Part shown: positions 45,360 through 54,784 of the stretch, one piece after another
Numbering within the stretch: the first letter of the stretch is position 1
How the letters are laid out: the number at the start of each line of letters is the position of its first letter
Source: Falsirhodobacter deserti
Lineage (GTDB): Bacteria; Pseudomonadota; Alphaproteobacteria; Rhodobacterales; Rhodobacteraceae
Direction of reading: 5' to 3'
Length of the DNA: 64,000 nucleotides
Assembly: GCF_004015795.1 (NCBI RefSeq)
Contig: NZ_ML137218.1
Span: 1,082,311-1,146,310 of the forward strand
Notes under the pieces: generated by a model
Databases searched by the model: none
Seen by the model: only the letters and a program-made list of their open reading frames with translations
Told to the model about the DNA's origin: nothing
Made by a program: the position numbers and the translations under genes

Positions 45360-45712
45360 TCCGGGGACGCCCCCAGAGGGTCGCTTTCGGCAACCACCGG
45401 ACGGTCGGCGGCACGATCCCGATAAAGGGCCACGCGCCCCAGAAGCATCAGTGTTACCGGCGCGGTGCACATGATGAAGAAGCCGACCAGAATTTCACGC
45501 AGAACTGGCCGCCCGTTCATGACCGAAAACCCGATGATCGAGGCGAGGACGATGCAGGTCGTCGCGCCGCTGGCCGAAAGCGACGGGGCGTGCAGGCGGC
45601 GATAGAAGTCATCCAGACGCAGCAGCCCGATCGCACCGATCAGCGCAAACGTCCCTCCCGCTATCAGAAGAAGCCCCACCACGATCGCAGCCCAGATTGG
45701 CAGGTCGGTCAT
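45350..45712 (-). CDS. mrpG: Mrp/Pha cation:proton antiporter subunit G
   Basis: The 120-residue protein has three helices and the MnhG/PhaG signatures GTFALIGAIGLLRLDDFYRRLHAPS and SASGATTCIVLASI. Last gene of the operon; its ATG overlaps mrpF stop (45709-45712). Confidence 0.93.
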   Translation of the reverse strand: MTDLPIWAAIVVGLLLIAGGTFALIGAIGLLRLDDFYRRLHAPSLSASGATTCIVLASIIGFSVMNGRPVLREILVGFFIMCTAPVTLMLLGRVALYRDRAADRPVVAESDPLGASPDQE

Positions 45713-45990
45713 TCGATCACCTCTCCTCGCATCAGGAACTTGGCAAGCGCCACGGTGGTCACGAAGCCGACCACCGCGATCACCAGCGCCGCCTCGAAGA
45801 AAAACACCGTGCCGGTCCGGATGCCCAGGGTGACGAACAGCAGCATCACGTTCACGTTGATGGTATCAAGCGCCAGCACACGGTCTTGCGCCCGTGGCCC
45901 CCGCCAGGCGCGGATGCCGACGCAAAAGATGGCTGCCGCCAGCATCCCCTCCGCAATGTAAAGCGAGACTGTCAGGATCACGGCGCTCAT
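45709..45990 (-). CDS. mrpF: Mrp/Pha antiporter subunit F
   Basis: The 93-residue protein has three helices with RAWRGPRAQDRVLALDTINV, the conserved MnhF motif with the functionally important aspartate. The start at 45990 overlaps the mrpE stop by ATGA; the frame is open further upstream inside mrpE. Confidence 0.93.
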   Translation of the reverse strand: MSAVILTVSLYIAEGMLAAAIFCVGIRAWRGPRAQDRVLALDTINVNVMLLFVTLGIRTGTVFFFEAALVIAVVGFVTTVALAKFLMRGEVIE

Positions 45991-46466
45991 CCGAAGATCT
46001 CCTTCAACCGGCCAAGGTAACTTTTCTTCAGGGTTTCCTCCCAGATCTCGCCTTCTTCGATGTCCAACAGGTGCAGAAGCAGCGTCTGGTTGCCCGGGTT
46101 CCACCCCAGCCACGCCGTCCCGGGCGCCGCCGCGATCACAACCGAGATGATGGCAAGGATATTGCGATCGCGGGTGTCCAGCTCCACCTCAATGAGGCCG
46201 GAAGGCGGGGTCGTGCGGGACATGATTGCGCGGCCGACCTTGACGTTCGACCAAAGGATGTCGACAACGAACGTATAAAAAAGCCCCGGAATGGGCGACC
46301 AGCGCCGGATGCGGATGGTCTGCGGTTCAAGCGCTGCCAGCGCACGCGCAGCCACAAGCGCGACCGCAGTGCCAAGGATCGCCTGCCCCAGCGTGAACTG
46401 CGTCAGTATCAGCCACATGACCAGCAATACGAGCGTCAGGATAGGGTGCGGGATGATGCGCTTCAT
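45987..46466 (-). CDS. mrpE: Mrp/Pha antiporter subunit E
   Basis: The 159-residue MnhE-family membrane protein has N-terminal helices (ILTLVLLVMWLILTQ), FVVDILWSNVKVGRAIM and the soluble end LLHLLDIEEGEIWEETLKKS. It overlaps its neighbours by ATGA on both sides. Confidence 0.93.
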   Translation of the reverse strand: MKRIIPHPILTLVLLVMWLILTQFTLGQAILGTAVALVAARALAALEPQTIRIRRWSPIPGLFYTFVVDILWSNVKVGRAIMSRTTPPSGLIEVELDTRDRNILAIISVVIAAAPGTAWLGWNPGNQTLLLHLLDIEEGEIWEETLKKSYLGRLKEIFG

Positions 46467-48100
46467 TCGGCCGCCTCCTGCTCACGGTCCGATGTCCGCT
46501 CGGCCGAGATGACGCCGTTTATGTAAACGTCCGGGCGATGAAGGGCCGATGCCGTGGCTTCCATGTAACGCATCACAGGCCGTGCCTGCCATGTCAGCAC
46601 CACAACCGCCAGCAAAAGCGCGACGATCGGGGCAAGCTCTATCGCCAGCACTTTCGGCCCCTCCTCCTCGCCCGAGCTCCAGAACGTCTGGACGCCAAGG
46701 CGCATCAGCGCGATCAGCGTGGCAAGGCCCGAGACGATCAGGATCGCCATGAAGATCCATGACGCCGTGGTGCCGCCTTGGCCGCCCTGAAGCAGCCCGG
46801 ACAGGATGATCACCTTCCCCAGAAAGCCTGCAAAGGGTGGCAGCCCCGCCAGCAGCACCGCAAGCGCGGCAAAGCACAGGCCAAGAACGGTCATTGTGGC
46901 GGGCACGGCAATGCCTTTCTGCTCCTCCTCCGGGGCATCCTCGGGCGCGCCGTACAGGTCGGCCGAAAGCGCCAGCATCGCCGCTGCCGATCCCTGACCG
47001 CGGTTAACCAGTTCCACCAGCAGGAAAAGCGCCGATAGCCCGAGGGTGGAGGCCGTCATGTAGTAAAGCGCGCCAGACAGCATCGTGACCCCGCCGCCCT
47101 GAAGCACCAGCCCCACCGCGCCAAGCACGCTGCCCGAAGATACAAGAACCGCATATCCCGCCATTCGTCCGATCGCCGGTGATCCAAGTATGCCGAAACT
47201 GCCGTAAATCATGGTCGCGATGCCACCAGCCACCAGAACCTCTGCCCCGAAACCGCTTGATGGCCCGCCGGCCGGACCTGCCGCAAGAAAGCCGAGGCGC
47301 AGGATGACGTACACCCCGACCTTCGTCAGGATCGCGAAAATCGCCGCCGCAGGGGCCGAGGCAGACTGATACGCTGCCGGAAGCCACATCCCCAGCGGCC
47401 AGATCCCTGCCTTCACAAGAAACACAAGGCCCAGGATCGCCATCGCCGCATGCACCAGCGGTCGATCCTCCGCCTCCATATAGGGCATCTGGCGCGCAAG
47501 CTCGGCCATGTTCAGGGTGCCGGTGATGCCATAGATCAGCGAAACCCCGATCAGGAAGAACAGCGAGGCAACAAGGTTGATGACGATGTAATGCATCCCT
47601 GACCGCACCCGGTCCGGCCCCGATCCATGCAGCAAAAGCCCGTAGGAGGCGGCCAGCATGATCTCGAAGAACACGAACAGGTTGAACAGGTCCCCTGTCA
47701 GGAATGCCCCGTTCACACCCATCATCTGGAACATGAACAGGCTGTGGAAATGCTGCCCCCGTGCCTGCCAGCCCGCATAGGCATAAACCAGCGCCGGCAG
47801 CGAAAGCATGGAGGCGATCACCAGCATCAACGCAGCAAGCCGGTCCAGCACAAGATTGATGCCGAAAGGCGTGGGCCAGTCGCCCAGCAGGTAAAGCCCG
47901 ATCTGGTTTCCGCCCGATGGGCCTTCGCCCTTGGATCGCAGCAAAAGCTCTATCGCGACGACCAGCATCGCAGCGCAGGCGCCAAGGCTGATGATGAACT
48001 TGGTCTGCCGGTCCCGATCCTCGTAGAACAGCATCAGTGCGCCGGCCAGAAGCGGGATCAGGATGGGCGCGATGATCAGGTGCTGCGGGGTTTCCGTCAC
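46463..48100 (-). CDS. mrpD: Mrp/Pha antiporter subunit D
   Basis: The 545-residue NuoM/NuoN-like subunit has about 14 helices, with MMGVNGAFLTGDLFNLFVFFEIM and the conserved lysine region FLVKAGIWPLGMWLPAAYQSA. The start is GTG at 48100 (GTGACGGAAACC), overlapping the mrpC stop by 4 bases; the longer open frame upstream is out-of-frame mrpC and mrpA sequence. Confidence 0.93.
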   Translation of the reverse strand: MTETPQHLIIAPILIPLLAGALMLFYEDRDRQTKFIISLGACAAMLVVAIELLLRSKGEGPSGGNQIGLYLLGDWPTPFGINLVLDRLAALMLVIASMLSLPALVYAYAGWQARGQHFHSLFMFQMMGVNGAFLTGDLFNLFVFFEIMLAASYGLLLHGSGPDRVRSGMHYIVINLVASLFFLIGVSLIYGITGTLNMAELARQMPYMEAEDRPLVHAAMAILGLVFLVKAGIWPLGMWLPAAYQSASAPAAAIFAILTKVGVYVILRLGFLAAGPAGGPSSGFGAEVLVAGGIATMIYGSFGILGSPAIGRMAGYAVLVSSGSVLGAVGLVLQGGGVTMLSGALYYMTASTLGLSALFLLVELVNRGQGSAAAMLALSADLYGAPEDAPEEEQKGIAVPATMTVLGLCFAALAVLLAGLPPFAGFLGKVIILSGLLQGGQGGTTASWIFMAILIVSGLATLIALMRLGVQTFWSSGEEEGPKVLAIELAPIVALLLAVVVLTWQARPVMRYMEATASALHRPDVYINGVISAERTSDREQEAAE

Positions 48101-48441
48101 TGATCCCGCTCCTTCCCGTCGATATGGTCGGTGCCGGTGAAGCCCTGCGCTGCCAGCAGGACCACAAGAAACAGCGCCGTCGTGGCAAAGCTGATGACGA
48201 TGGCGGTCAGCACCAGCGCCTGCGGAATGGGATCGGTGTAAAGCGACGGATCGATGGTTTCGCCCTTGGGCAGGATCGGAGGGGCCGCCACGCGCAGCCG
48301 CCCCATCGAAAAGATGAACAGGTTGACGCCATAGGACAGCAGGCACAGCCCCACAATCACCTGAAACGTGCGCGGGCGCAGCACGAGCCAAACGCCGGAG
48401 GCGACGAGCGTTCCGATGGCAAGGGCCAGCACGATCTCCAT
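48097..48441 (-). CDS. mrpC: Mrp/Pha antiporter subunit C
   Basis: The 114-residue NuoK-like subunit has three helices with VIVGLCLLSYGVNLFIFSMG and DPIPQALVLTAIVISFATTA, the conserved MnhC/NuoK motifs. The ATG at 48441 shares one base with the mrpAB stop (TAATG). Confidence 0.94.
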   Translation of the reverse strand: MEIVLALAIGTLVASGVWLVLRPRTFQVIVGLCLLSYGVNLFIFSMGRLRVAAPPILPKGETIDPSLYTDPIPQALVLTAIVISFATTALFLVVLLAAQGFTGTDHIDGKERDQ

Positions 48442-51344
48442 TATTCGCTCCCCCCGGCGGCCTTGTCGCGGGCGCGCGACCAGCGCAGCGATTGGTGGGC
48501 GATGGCGATCTGCATCAGGACGACAGCGCCGACCACCAGCAGGAACACCCCCAGATCGAACAGAAGCGCCGTGGCTGCGGGAACCTCCCCCACCAGTGGC
48601 ACATGGACGTATTGCGAATGGGCCGTCATGAAGGGATAACCGAAGAGCCACGACCCCATCCCGACGAAAGCCGAGACCAGAAGTCCTGTACCGATCCAGC
48701 GGACAGGCAGGATGCGGAGGCGATCCTCCACCCATGTCACATCGGCAGCAAGGTATTGCAGAAGGAACGCAATGGCCAGCGCGACGCCTGCCGCGAAACC
48801 ACCGCCCGGCAGATCATGGCCGCGAAAGAACAGCTCTGCCGCAAGCAGGATGACCACAGGGAACATCCAGTGCATGATGACCGAAGGGACCATCAGGTAA
48901 TCGCGCACCGTGTCCCCCCGTTCGCGCCCGTCAGCGGCATCGTCATAGGCGTTCTGGATACGCTGCTGCGCCGTCAGCTCGTTGCTTTCGATCGCGGGGC
49001 GGAACCGACGCAGAAGGGCAAAGACCGTCAGCCCCACAATCGCCAGAACCGCCATCTCGCCGAAGGTGTCGAAGCCCCGGAAATCGACAAGGATCACGTT
49101 GACGACATTCGTGCCGCCGCCTTCGCTGTATGCGTGCTGAAGGAACCAGTCGGAGGCCACGTTGCCGGAAGGCGTCGTCATCACGACATAGGACAGAAGG
49201 GCAACACCTGCGCCGCAGATCACCGCCACGACCAGATCGACGCGGCGGCGCAGCTTGGCCTTGAAATGATGCTCTCCCGGAACTTCCTGCCGCCGGCGAG
49301 GCAACCAGCGCAGGCCCAGAAGCAGCAGGACAGTGGTCACGATTTCCACCAGCAGCTGCGTGACCGCCAGATCCGGCGCCGACAACCAGACGAACGAGAT
49401 GCAAGTGATGATGCCTGCGCCCCCCAGAAACACCAGCGCCGTGAAGCGGTGGTATTTCGCCTTCCATGCCGCTGCGATCGCACAGCCGCCCCCGACCAGC
49501 CACATGATGGCGAAGATGGGGTCAACAGCGCTTTCCGGAGGCCCCAGCCAGATGCGTTCGGTTCCCCAAACCGCCCAAGCTGCCGCACCCGCGCCCAGCA
49601 GCATCAGAAGGCGCAGCTGCGGCTGCAGATGCGGGGTTCCAAGCATCCGCATCATCCTGCGGGGGAAGCGCCACGTGCCTGCGACCATGACAGCATCATA
49701 GGCGCGCGCACCGCGAACCCGCCACAGGACGGGCGGACCCTCTGGCCCAAGGGTGATGCTGCGATGGAACAGCCCATAGATCGCGATGCCGACGGCAATA
49801 GCGATCACGCTCATGATCAGGGGGACGTTGATTCCGTGCCAGATGGCCAGCGAGTATTCCGGCAGTTCGCCCAGCACCGACCGTGCAGCCACGGCAAGCG
49901 CGGGACCCACTGTCAGCGCCGGGAAGATCCCGACGACAAGGCACAGGATGGCAAGTATCCCTGCCGGACGGCGCATCCATGGCGTGGGCTCATGCGGGGC
50001 CTTGGGCAGATCCTGCGAGGGCGTTCCGAAGAACACAGAAATCAAGAACCGCAGCGAATACGCGACCGAAAATGCAGAGCCCACCACGGCCAGATAGGGC
50101 ATGGAATCATCAAACAACGTCCCGCGATGCCATTCGGACGTTTCGGCAAAGAACATCTCTTTCGAAAGGAAGCCGTTCAGCAACGGCACACCCGCCATCG
50201 CGGCACATGAGATCGCCGCCAGCGTGGCAGTGACGGGCATGGCCCGCGCCAGCCCTGACAATTTGCGGATGTCGCGCGTGCCTGTTTCGTGATCCACGAT
50301 CCCCGCGGCCATGAACAGCGAAGCCTTGAACAGCGCGTGGTTCATGACGTGGAAGATCGCCGCCACGATCGCCGCGGGGCTGCCGATGCCGATCAGCGCG
50401 GTGATCAGCCCCAGGTGGCTGATGGTGGAATATGCCAGAAGCCCCTTCAGATCGTGCCGGAACAGCGCCACAACCGCGCCAAGGATAAGCGTCAGAAGCC
50501 CGATCCCGGCCACAATGTTGAACCATTCCGCCGTGCCCCCGAAAACCGGAGAGAAGCGGATCAGCAGGAACACCCCCATCTTCACCATCGTTGCCGAATG
50601 CAGATAGGCCGAAACAGGCGTGGGGGCCGACATCGCGTTGGGCAGCCAGAAATGGAACGGGAACTGCGCCGATTTGGTGAAGCAGCCGATCAGGAAAAGG
50701 ATCAGGGCCGGCAGGTAAAGCGGATGCTCCCTCAACTGCGGGCCGGCGGCCAGCACCTTTTCCAGATCATAGCTGTCGGCCACATATCCGACCATCAGCA
50801 TGGATCCAAGAAGGCACAGCCCGCCCGTGCCTGTCACCGTCAGCGCCATCCGTGCCCCGTCCCGCGCCGCGCCATTGGTGCGCCAGAAGCCGATCAGCAG
50901 GAAGGACACGATGCTCGTCATCTCCCAGAAGATCACGAGGGTGATGATGTTGCCCGACAGCAGCATCCCGTTCATTGCCCCTGCAAACAGCAACAGAAGC
51001 GAAAAGAAGCGCGGCATCGATTCTTTCGAGGACAGGTAATAGCGTGCATAGATGACAACGAGAAAGCCGATCCCCGTCACCATCAGCCCGAAGATGAACG
51101 CCAGTCCGTCAAGCCGCAGCGTCAGGTTGATGCCCTGGCGCGGCAGCCATGCGTGGTGATCATGAACCACCCCGCCATCGGACAGCTGGGGCCAGAACAC
51201 CAGCAAAAGCATCGCCGACGCCGCCATGACACAAGCTGCCACGGCAACCACTGCCCGTCTGGCCGATCTGCGCATCATCGCCACAACGAGGCCGCCCACG
51301 AAGGGAAGGACCAGCAACAGAAGAAGCAGCGTTTCAGTCGCCAT
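48441..51344 (-). CDS. mrpA: Mrp/Pha antiporter fused subunit A/B
   Basis: The 967-residue protein joins MrpA (about 1-810) and MrpB (about 825-967). MrpA parts include the NuoL-like core with FWEMTSIVSFLLIGFW, the lysine-bearing FTKSAQFPFHFWLPNAMSAP and MNHALFKASLFMAAGIVDHETG. The MrpB part is recognised by VPSVIMHWMFPVVILLAAEL and GGGFAAGVALAIAFLLQY. Fusion of A and B with the order AB-C-D-E-F-G is the group 2 arrangement (Sinorhizobium pha type). The complex exchanges Na+ or K+ for protons; which ion cannot be read here. First gene of the operon, 102 bases after trmJ. Confidence 0.95.
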   Translation of the reverse strand: MATETLLLLLLVLPFVGGLVVAMMRRSARRAVVAVAACVMAASAMLLLVFWPQLSDGGVVHDHHAWLPRQGINLTLRLDGLAFIFGLMVTGIGFLVVIYARYYLSSKESMPRFFSLLLLFAGAMNGMLLSGNIITLVIFWEMTSIVSFLLIGFWRTNGAARDGARMALTVTGTGGLCLLGSMLMVGYVADSYDLEKVLAAGPQLREHPLYLPALILFLIGCFTKSAQFPFHFWLPNAMSAPTPVSAYLHSATMVKMGVFLLIRFSPVFGGTAEWFNIVAGIGLLTLILGAVVALFRHDLKGLLAYSTISHLGLITALIGIGSPAAIVAAIFHVMNHALFKASLFMAAGIVDHETGTRDIRKLSGLARAMPVTATLAAISCAAMAGVPLLNGFLSKEMFFAETSEWHRGTLFDDSMPYLAVVGSAFSVAYSLRFLISVFFGTPSQDLPKAPHEPTPWMRRPAGILAILCLVVGIFPALTVGPALAVAARSVLGELPEYSLAIWHGINVPLIMSVIAIAVGIAIYGLFHRSITLGPEGPPVLWRVRGARAYDAVMVAGTWRFPRRMMRMLGTPHLQPQLRLLMLLGAGAAAWAVWGTERIWLGPPESAVDPIFAIMWLVGGGCAIAAAWKAKYHRFTALVFLGGAGIITCISFVWLSAPDLAVTQLLVEIVTTVLLLLGLRWLPRRRQEVPGEHHFKAKLRRRVDLVVAVICGAGVALLSYVVMTTPSGNVASDWFLQHAYSEGGGTNVVNVILVDFRGFDTFGEMAVLAIVGLTVFALLRRFRPAIESNELTAQQRIQNAYDDAADGRERGDTVRDYLMVPSVIMHWMFPVVILLAAELFFRGHDLPGGGFAAGVALAIAFLLQYLAADVTWVEDRLRILPVRWIGTGLLVSAFVGMGSWLFGYPFMTAHSQYVHVPLVGEVPAATALLFDLGVFLLVVGAVVLMQIAIAHQSLRWSRARDKAAGGSE

Positions 51345-51446
51345 GGAGCGGAGGATACCTGTCGGTGAAGGGGTATCTTACTATTGAGCGCGCGAAGCCC
51401 GAAGCTTCAACCTCCGGCCCCTAAATATTCCCCGTTCTAGGGAAAT

Positions 51447-52172
51447 TTACCCGCGTTTGCGCAATATCTGGCGCAACATTCCGTGGAATGTCTGCACTTC
51501 AGCCCTTGTCAGGTTCAGCCGGCTCCACATGTTGCGAAGGGCAAGTCGCATTCCGTCGGCCTTGGAGGGCGGGAAGAAGAAGCCGGCTTCATCCAGCCGT
51601 TCCTCGAAATGATCGCCCAGCTTTTCCACCTCGATCGCGGTTGCGAAATCGGTGCGGGCCATGTGCGTCACCTCTGCCGGAACATCGACCGTCTGGCGGC
51701 GCCACTCATAGGCGGCCAGCAGCACGCATTGGCCAAGGTTCAGCGAGGGGAATTCCGGATTCACGGGAACGGTGACGATGGCATTGGCAAGGGCCACGTC
51801 CTCATTCTCCAGCCCTGCCCGCTCCGGGCCGAACATGAAGCCTACGCGCTTGCCTTCAGCCGCAAGGGCACGGGCATATTCCATCGCGCGCTCGGGTGTC
51901 ATCACGGGCTTGGTCAACTCTCGCCCGCGGGCGGTGGTGGCAAAAACGAAGTCGCAGTCGCCAATGGCCGACTGCACATCCGGGAACAAGCCTGCGGCGT
52001 CCAGAACCCGGCCAGCGCCCGAAGCCATGGCATTGGCCTTCGGGTTGGGCCAGCCGTCCCGCGGGTCGACGATGCGCATCCGTTCCAACCCGAAGTTCAG
52101 CATGGCGCGTGCTGCGGCGCCGATGTTCTCGCCCATCTGGGGGCGGACAAGAATGAATGCGGGCGGGATCAT
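51447..52172 (-). CDS. trmJ: tRNA (cytidine/uridine-2'-O-)-methyltransferase TrmJ
   Basis: The 241-residue SPOUT methyltransferase has the N-terminal LVRPQMGENIGAAARAMLNF and knot motifs GFMFGPERAGLENEDV and NPEFPSLNLGQCVLLAAYEW. TrmJ modifies position 32 of tRNAs. The C-terminal helical region (about 165-241) is typical. It is divergent from the ThiE-like gene. Confidence 0.92.
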   Translation of the reverse strand: MIPPAFILVRPQMGENIGAAARAMLNFGLERMRIVDPRDGWPNPKANAMASGAGRVLDAAGLFPDVQSAIGDCDFVFATTARGRELTKPVMTPERAMEYARALAAEGKRVGFMFGPERAGLENEDVALANAIVTVPVNPEFPSLNLGQCVLLAAYEWRRQTVDVPAEVTHMARTDFATAIEVEKLGDHFEERLDEAGFFFPPSKADGMRLALRNMWSRLNLTRAEVQTFHGMLRQILRKRG

Positions 52173-52276
52173 GACGGACCTCTGGCTGAACGGGCGCCGT
52201 CATACGCCCCCCGCTTCGTGATGACAACCGCCGCAATCTGCGTTAAAGCGGCGCAACCGATCATAGGAGCCCGAAG

Positions 52277-52897
52277 ATGGCCGAAGCCGAGCGTCCGCAG
52301 ACCTATCTCATCACCCCGGCTGATTTCGATGCCGATGTCTTTCCGGACCACCTTGCCCGCGTGCTGGACGGGGCCGAGGTTGCCTGCCTGCGCATGGCGC
52401 TTGCCACCAAGGACGAAGATCGCCTTGCCCGCGCCGCCGATGCCCTGCGCGAGATTTGCCACGCACGCGATGTCGCGCTGGTGGTGGAAAACCATGTCCT
52501 TCTGGTGGAGCGGCTGGGCCTGGACGGCGTGCACCTGACCGACGGCGCCCGTTCCGTCCGCAAGGTCCGCAAGGATCTGGGTGCGGATGCCATCGTGGGC
52601 GCCTTCTGCGGCACCACCCGCCACGAAGGCATGAGCGCGGGCGAGGCTGGCGCCGATTATGTCGCCTTCGGACCCGTGGGCGAAACACCCCTTTTCGACG
52701 GCAGCCGCGCAGAGCTGGAACTGTTCACCTGGTGGTCGGAAATGATCGAGGTTCCGATCGTTGCCGAAGGCGCACTGACCGCAGCCCTTGTGGAAACGCT
52801 TTACCCCCACACGGATTTCTTCGGCATTGGCGAGGAAATCTGGACCGCGGAAGATCCGCTGAAGGCCATCCAGGCACTTCTGGCGCCGATGCGCTGA
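52277..52897 (+). CDS. ThiE-like thiamine phosphate synthase, degenerate active site
   Basis: The 206-residue TIM-barrel protein resembles thiamine phosphate synthase in GVHLTDGARSVRKVRK, VGAFCGTTRHEGMSAGEAGA and DYVAFGPVGETPLFDG. However, the usual QxREK motif is replaced by CLRMALATKDED, the NDR motif by VENHV, and the PVxAIGG phosphate loop by PIVAEGALTAA. These residues bind pyrophosphate and metal in ThiE, so classical activity is doubtful. Proteins like this are commonly annotated as thiamine phosphate synthase in Rhodobacterales. No other thi gene is near. It ends at a strong terminator. Confidence 0.75.
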   Translation: MAEAERPQTYLITPADFDADVFPDHLARVLDGAEVACLRMALATKDEDRLARAADALREICHARDVALVVENHVLLVERLGLDGVHLTDGARSVRKVRKDLGADAIVGAFCGTTRHEGMSAGEAGADYVAFGPVGETPLFDGSRAELELFTWWSEMIEVPIVAEGALTAALVETLYPHTDFFGIGEEIWTAEDPLKAIQALLAPMR

Positions 52898-52904
52898 TAT
52901 CGGG

Positions 52905-52924
52905 GGGGGCAGCGTGCCCCCTTT
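52905..52924 (+). terminator. Terminator after the ThiE-like gene
   Basis: GGGGGCA (52905-52911) pairs with TGCCCCC (52915-52921), loop GCG, followed by TTTATT. It overlaps the end of the convergent olsA gene by two bases. Confidence 0.7.
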
Positions 52925-53747
52925 ATTCCACGGCGGCGGCAGAAGGATGTGCGGACCGAACGGCAACTTCGGCCTGCGCGGCAAGGCGCTTGCGGTCCCC
53001 GGCCTCTGCCACTGTGATCGGATCGTGGAAAACCACCTCGATCGATCCGCCGGACGGCGCAGCCATCATTTGCTTGATATGCGGGCCGAACGGCATGCCA
53101 CCCCACCAACCATGAAAGCGCGGATCCTTTCCGGCCGGCGCGTGATACACCACCGTAACCGGCTGGATTGCCATGTCGTTCTTCAGATCCTCGGCAAAGA
53201 ACGCGGCGAAAAGCGTTGATTTAAAAGGCAGAATACGCCGCCCGTCGGAACTGGTACCTTCAGGGAAGAACAGAAGGTGATGGCCCGCACGCAGCCGCGC
53301 TTCGAACATCTGCTGCTGCGCACGTGCTTCGCCGCCGCGGCGGTTGATGAACACCGTTCCCGTTGCGCGGGCAAGCCAGCCAATGCCGGGCCAGCGCGCA
53401 ACCTCTGATTTTGACACGAAATAGATGCGGGCGCAGGCGTTCAGGGCATAGATGTCCAGCCAGCTGCCGTGATTGGCCACCAGTGCACCGGCTTGCGTCA
53501 TCGCGCGCCCCTGCCGCCGCAGCCGGATCCCCAGCACCGCAAGCGAGGAAAGACAGACGAACTGGGTGATATATGGCGTGACAGGCCGGCGCTGGCCGCA
53601 CAAGGGCTGTTCCACCAGCCGCACAAGGCACAAAAGCGCAAGGCAGCCGAAGTTGATCAGCAGCAGAAGCGGCGCGCGCCAGACAATCCTGAACCAGCCG
53701 ATTGCCCCGACAGGTTCGGGGCGAAGCTCATTTTCCAGCCAGTTCAT
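52923..53747 (-). CDS. olsA: Lyso-ornithine lipid O-acyltransferase, PlsC family
   Basis: The 274-residue membrane-associated acyltransferase has the PlsC catalytic motif HxxxxD as NHGSWLD (H93-D98), the acceptor motif LLFFPEGTSSDGRRILPFKS and an N-terminal hydrophobic region (about 20-45). It follows olsB, overlapping it by 20 bases, so it most likely adds the second acyl chain to lyso-ornithine lipid rather than acting as a general PlsC. Confidence 0.88.
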   Translation of the reverse strand: MNWLENELRPEPVGAIGWFRIVWRAPLLLLINFGCLALLCLVRLVEQPLCGQRRPVTPYITQFVCLSSLAVLGIRLRRQGRAMTQAGALVANHGSWLDIYALNACARIYFVSKSEVARWPGIGWLARATGTVFINRRGGEARAQQQMFEARLRAGHHLLFFPEGTSSDGRRILPFKSTLFAAFFAEDLKNDMAIQPVTVVYHAPAGKDPRFHGWWGGMPFGPHIKQMMAAPSGGSIEVVFHDPITVAEAGDRKRLAAQAEVAVRSAHPSAAAVE

Positions 53748-54522
53748 CGGCAGGCACCATCCGCGTATAGAAGTTCTTGTGGCGGGCCGACATGCGTCCC
53801 GTGTCCATCACCAGACATACGTCGGTGGTGTTGAAGGCATGGTCGATCCACGCACCCTCGCCCACGCAGCCGCCAAGGCGAAGGTAGGCCTTGATCAGTG
53901 CCGGGATCCCCTGCATCGCGGCCTTGCGATCCACATCCTCGGCCGCGATCAGGTCCATTCGTTGATAAGATGCAGGCTGCGCCGTCACCCGCAGATCGCC
54001 CGGGGCAAGGTGATTGTGATGCAGGAACGCCAGCGGCTGTGCCAACGCCTCGATATCGGTGCCGTGAAAACTTGCCGGGCCGAACAGAACCTCGAACCCG
54101 CGGTCCAGCACGTAATCGGCAAGGCCGTTCCAAAGGTGCATCATCGCCATGCCGCCACGATGATCGGCATGCACACAGGACCGGCCAAGTTCCAGAAGTT
54201 TGCGGCCAGAGCGTCCAAGCACGGAAAGATCGTATTCGCTTTCCGAATAGAACCCCCCCGCAGCAGCGGCCCGCTCCCCCGGCAGAAGGCGGTAGACGCC
54301 CACCACATCTTCAAGCGCATCCGCGTCGCGGCGGCCGTCCACAAGGATCAGGTGATCGAAAAACGGATCAAACCGGTCGATTTCAAGCTTCCGGTCGTGA
54401 TCCACAAGCTCTCCGTCGCCGCCCAGTTCTTCTACGAACACGCGGTAGCGCAGACGCTGTGCCGCCCGCAGGTCGCGTTCGTCCTGTGCAAGGCGAAGGG
54501 TCAGATGATGATCCACGTTCAT
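53728..54522 (-). CDS. olsB: L-ornithine N-acyltransferase OlsB
   Basis: OlsB transfers a 3-hydroxyacyl chain from ACP to ornithine, the first step of ornithine lipid synthesis. From the ATG at 54522 the protein is 264 residues with the GNAT-like OlsB signatures LRAAQRLRYRVFVEELGGDG, ESEYDLSVLGRSGRKLLELG, RGGMAMMHLWNGLADYVLDR and FGPASFHGTD. An in-frame ATG at 54558 is an alternative. With olsA it forms a complete ornithine-lipid operon, often used when phosphate is low. Confidence 0.9.
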   Translation of the reverse strand: MNVDHHLTLRLAQDERDLRAAQRLRYRVFVEELGGDGELVDHDRKLEIDRFDPFFDHLILVDGRRDADALEDVVGVYRLLPGERAAAAGGFYSESEYDLSVLGRSGRKLLELGRSCVHADHRGGMAMMHLWNGLADYVLDRGFEVLFGPASFHGTDIEALAQPLAFLHHNHLAPGDLRVTAQPASYQRMDLIAAEDVDRKAAMQGIPALIKAYLRLGGCVGEGAWIDHAFNTTDVCLVMDTGRMSARHKNFYTRMVPADELAGK

Positions 54523-54597
54523 GGGCAGTTGCCTATCCGCTGGTCCATGCTTTTGCAATCGCGCTTGATCTTGCGGCGCGCGCTCTCTACCCCTTTG

Positions 54598-54771
54598 CTA
54601 AAGGTCGAAGACGGGAAGCAATTCAACCACCCGCCCGTCGATCACGACCTTGCCCGCATGTTCGAAGTTGACCGTGATCCGGTCTCCGATCTTCGACTGC
54701 ACCTGACCAAGGCCCCAGTCGGGGCAAGCGGGATGGCGCACGAACATGCCGGGTTCAAGTATTCCATTCAT
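54598..54771 (-). CDS. DUF3553 domain-containing protein
   Basis: This 57-residue protein begins MNGILEPGMFVRHPACPDWG and continues with LGQVQSKIGDRITVNFEHAG, matching the small DUF3553 family. Such a beta-rich KOW/SH3-like module also occurs at the end of some UvrD/PcrA helicases. Function is unknown. GGAAGG precedes the ATG. It is divergent from chpT with only 13 bases between the start codons. Confidence 0.82.
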   Translation of the reverse strand: MNGILEPGMFVRHPACPDWGLGQVQSKIGDRITVNFEHAGKVVIDGRVVELLPVFDL

Positions 54772-54784
54772 CGCGGAGCCTTCC

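Noticed and set aside
48492-50210. 572-codon open frame antisense to mrpA
   Set aside because: Low-complexity His/Gln/Arg/Asp-rich translation and no plausible family; it is a shadow of the antiporter gene.
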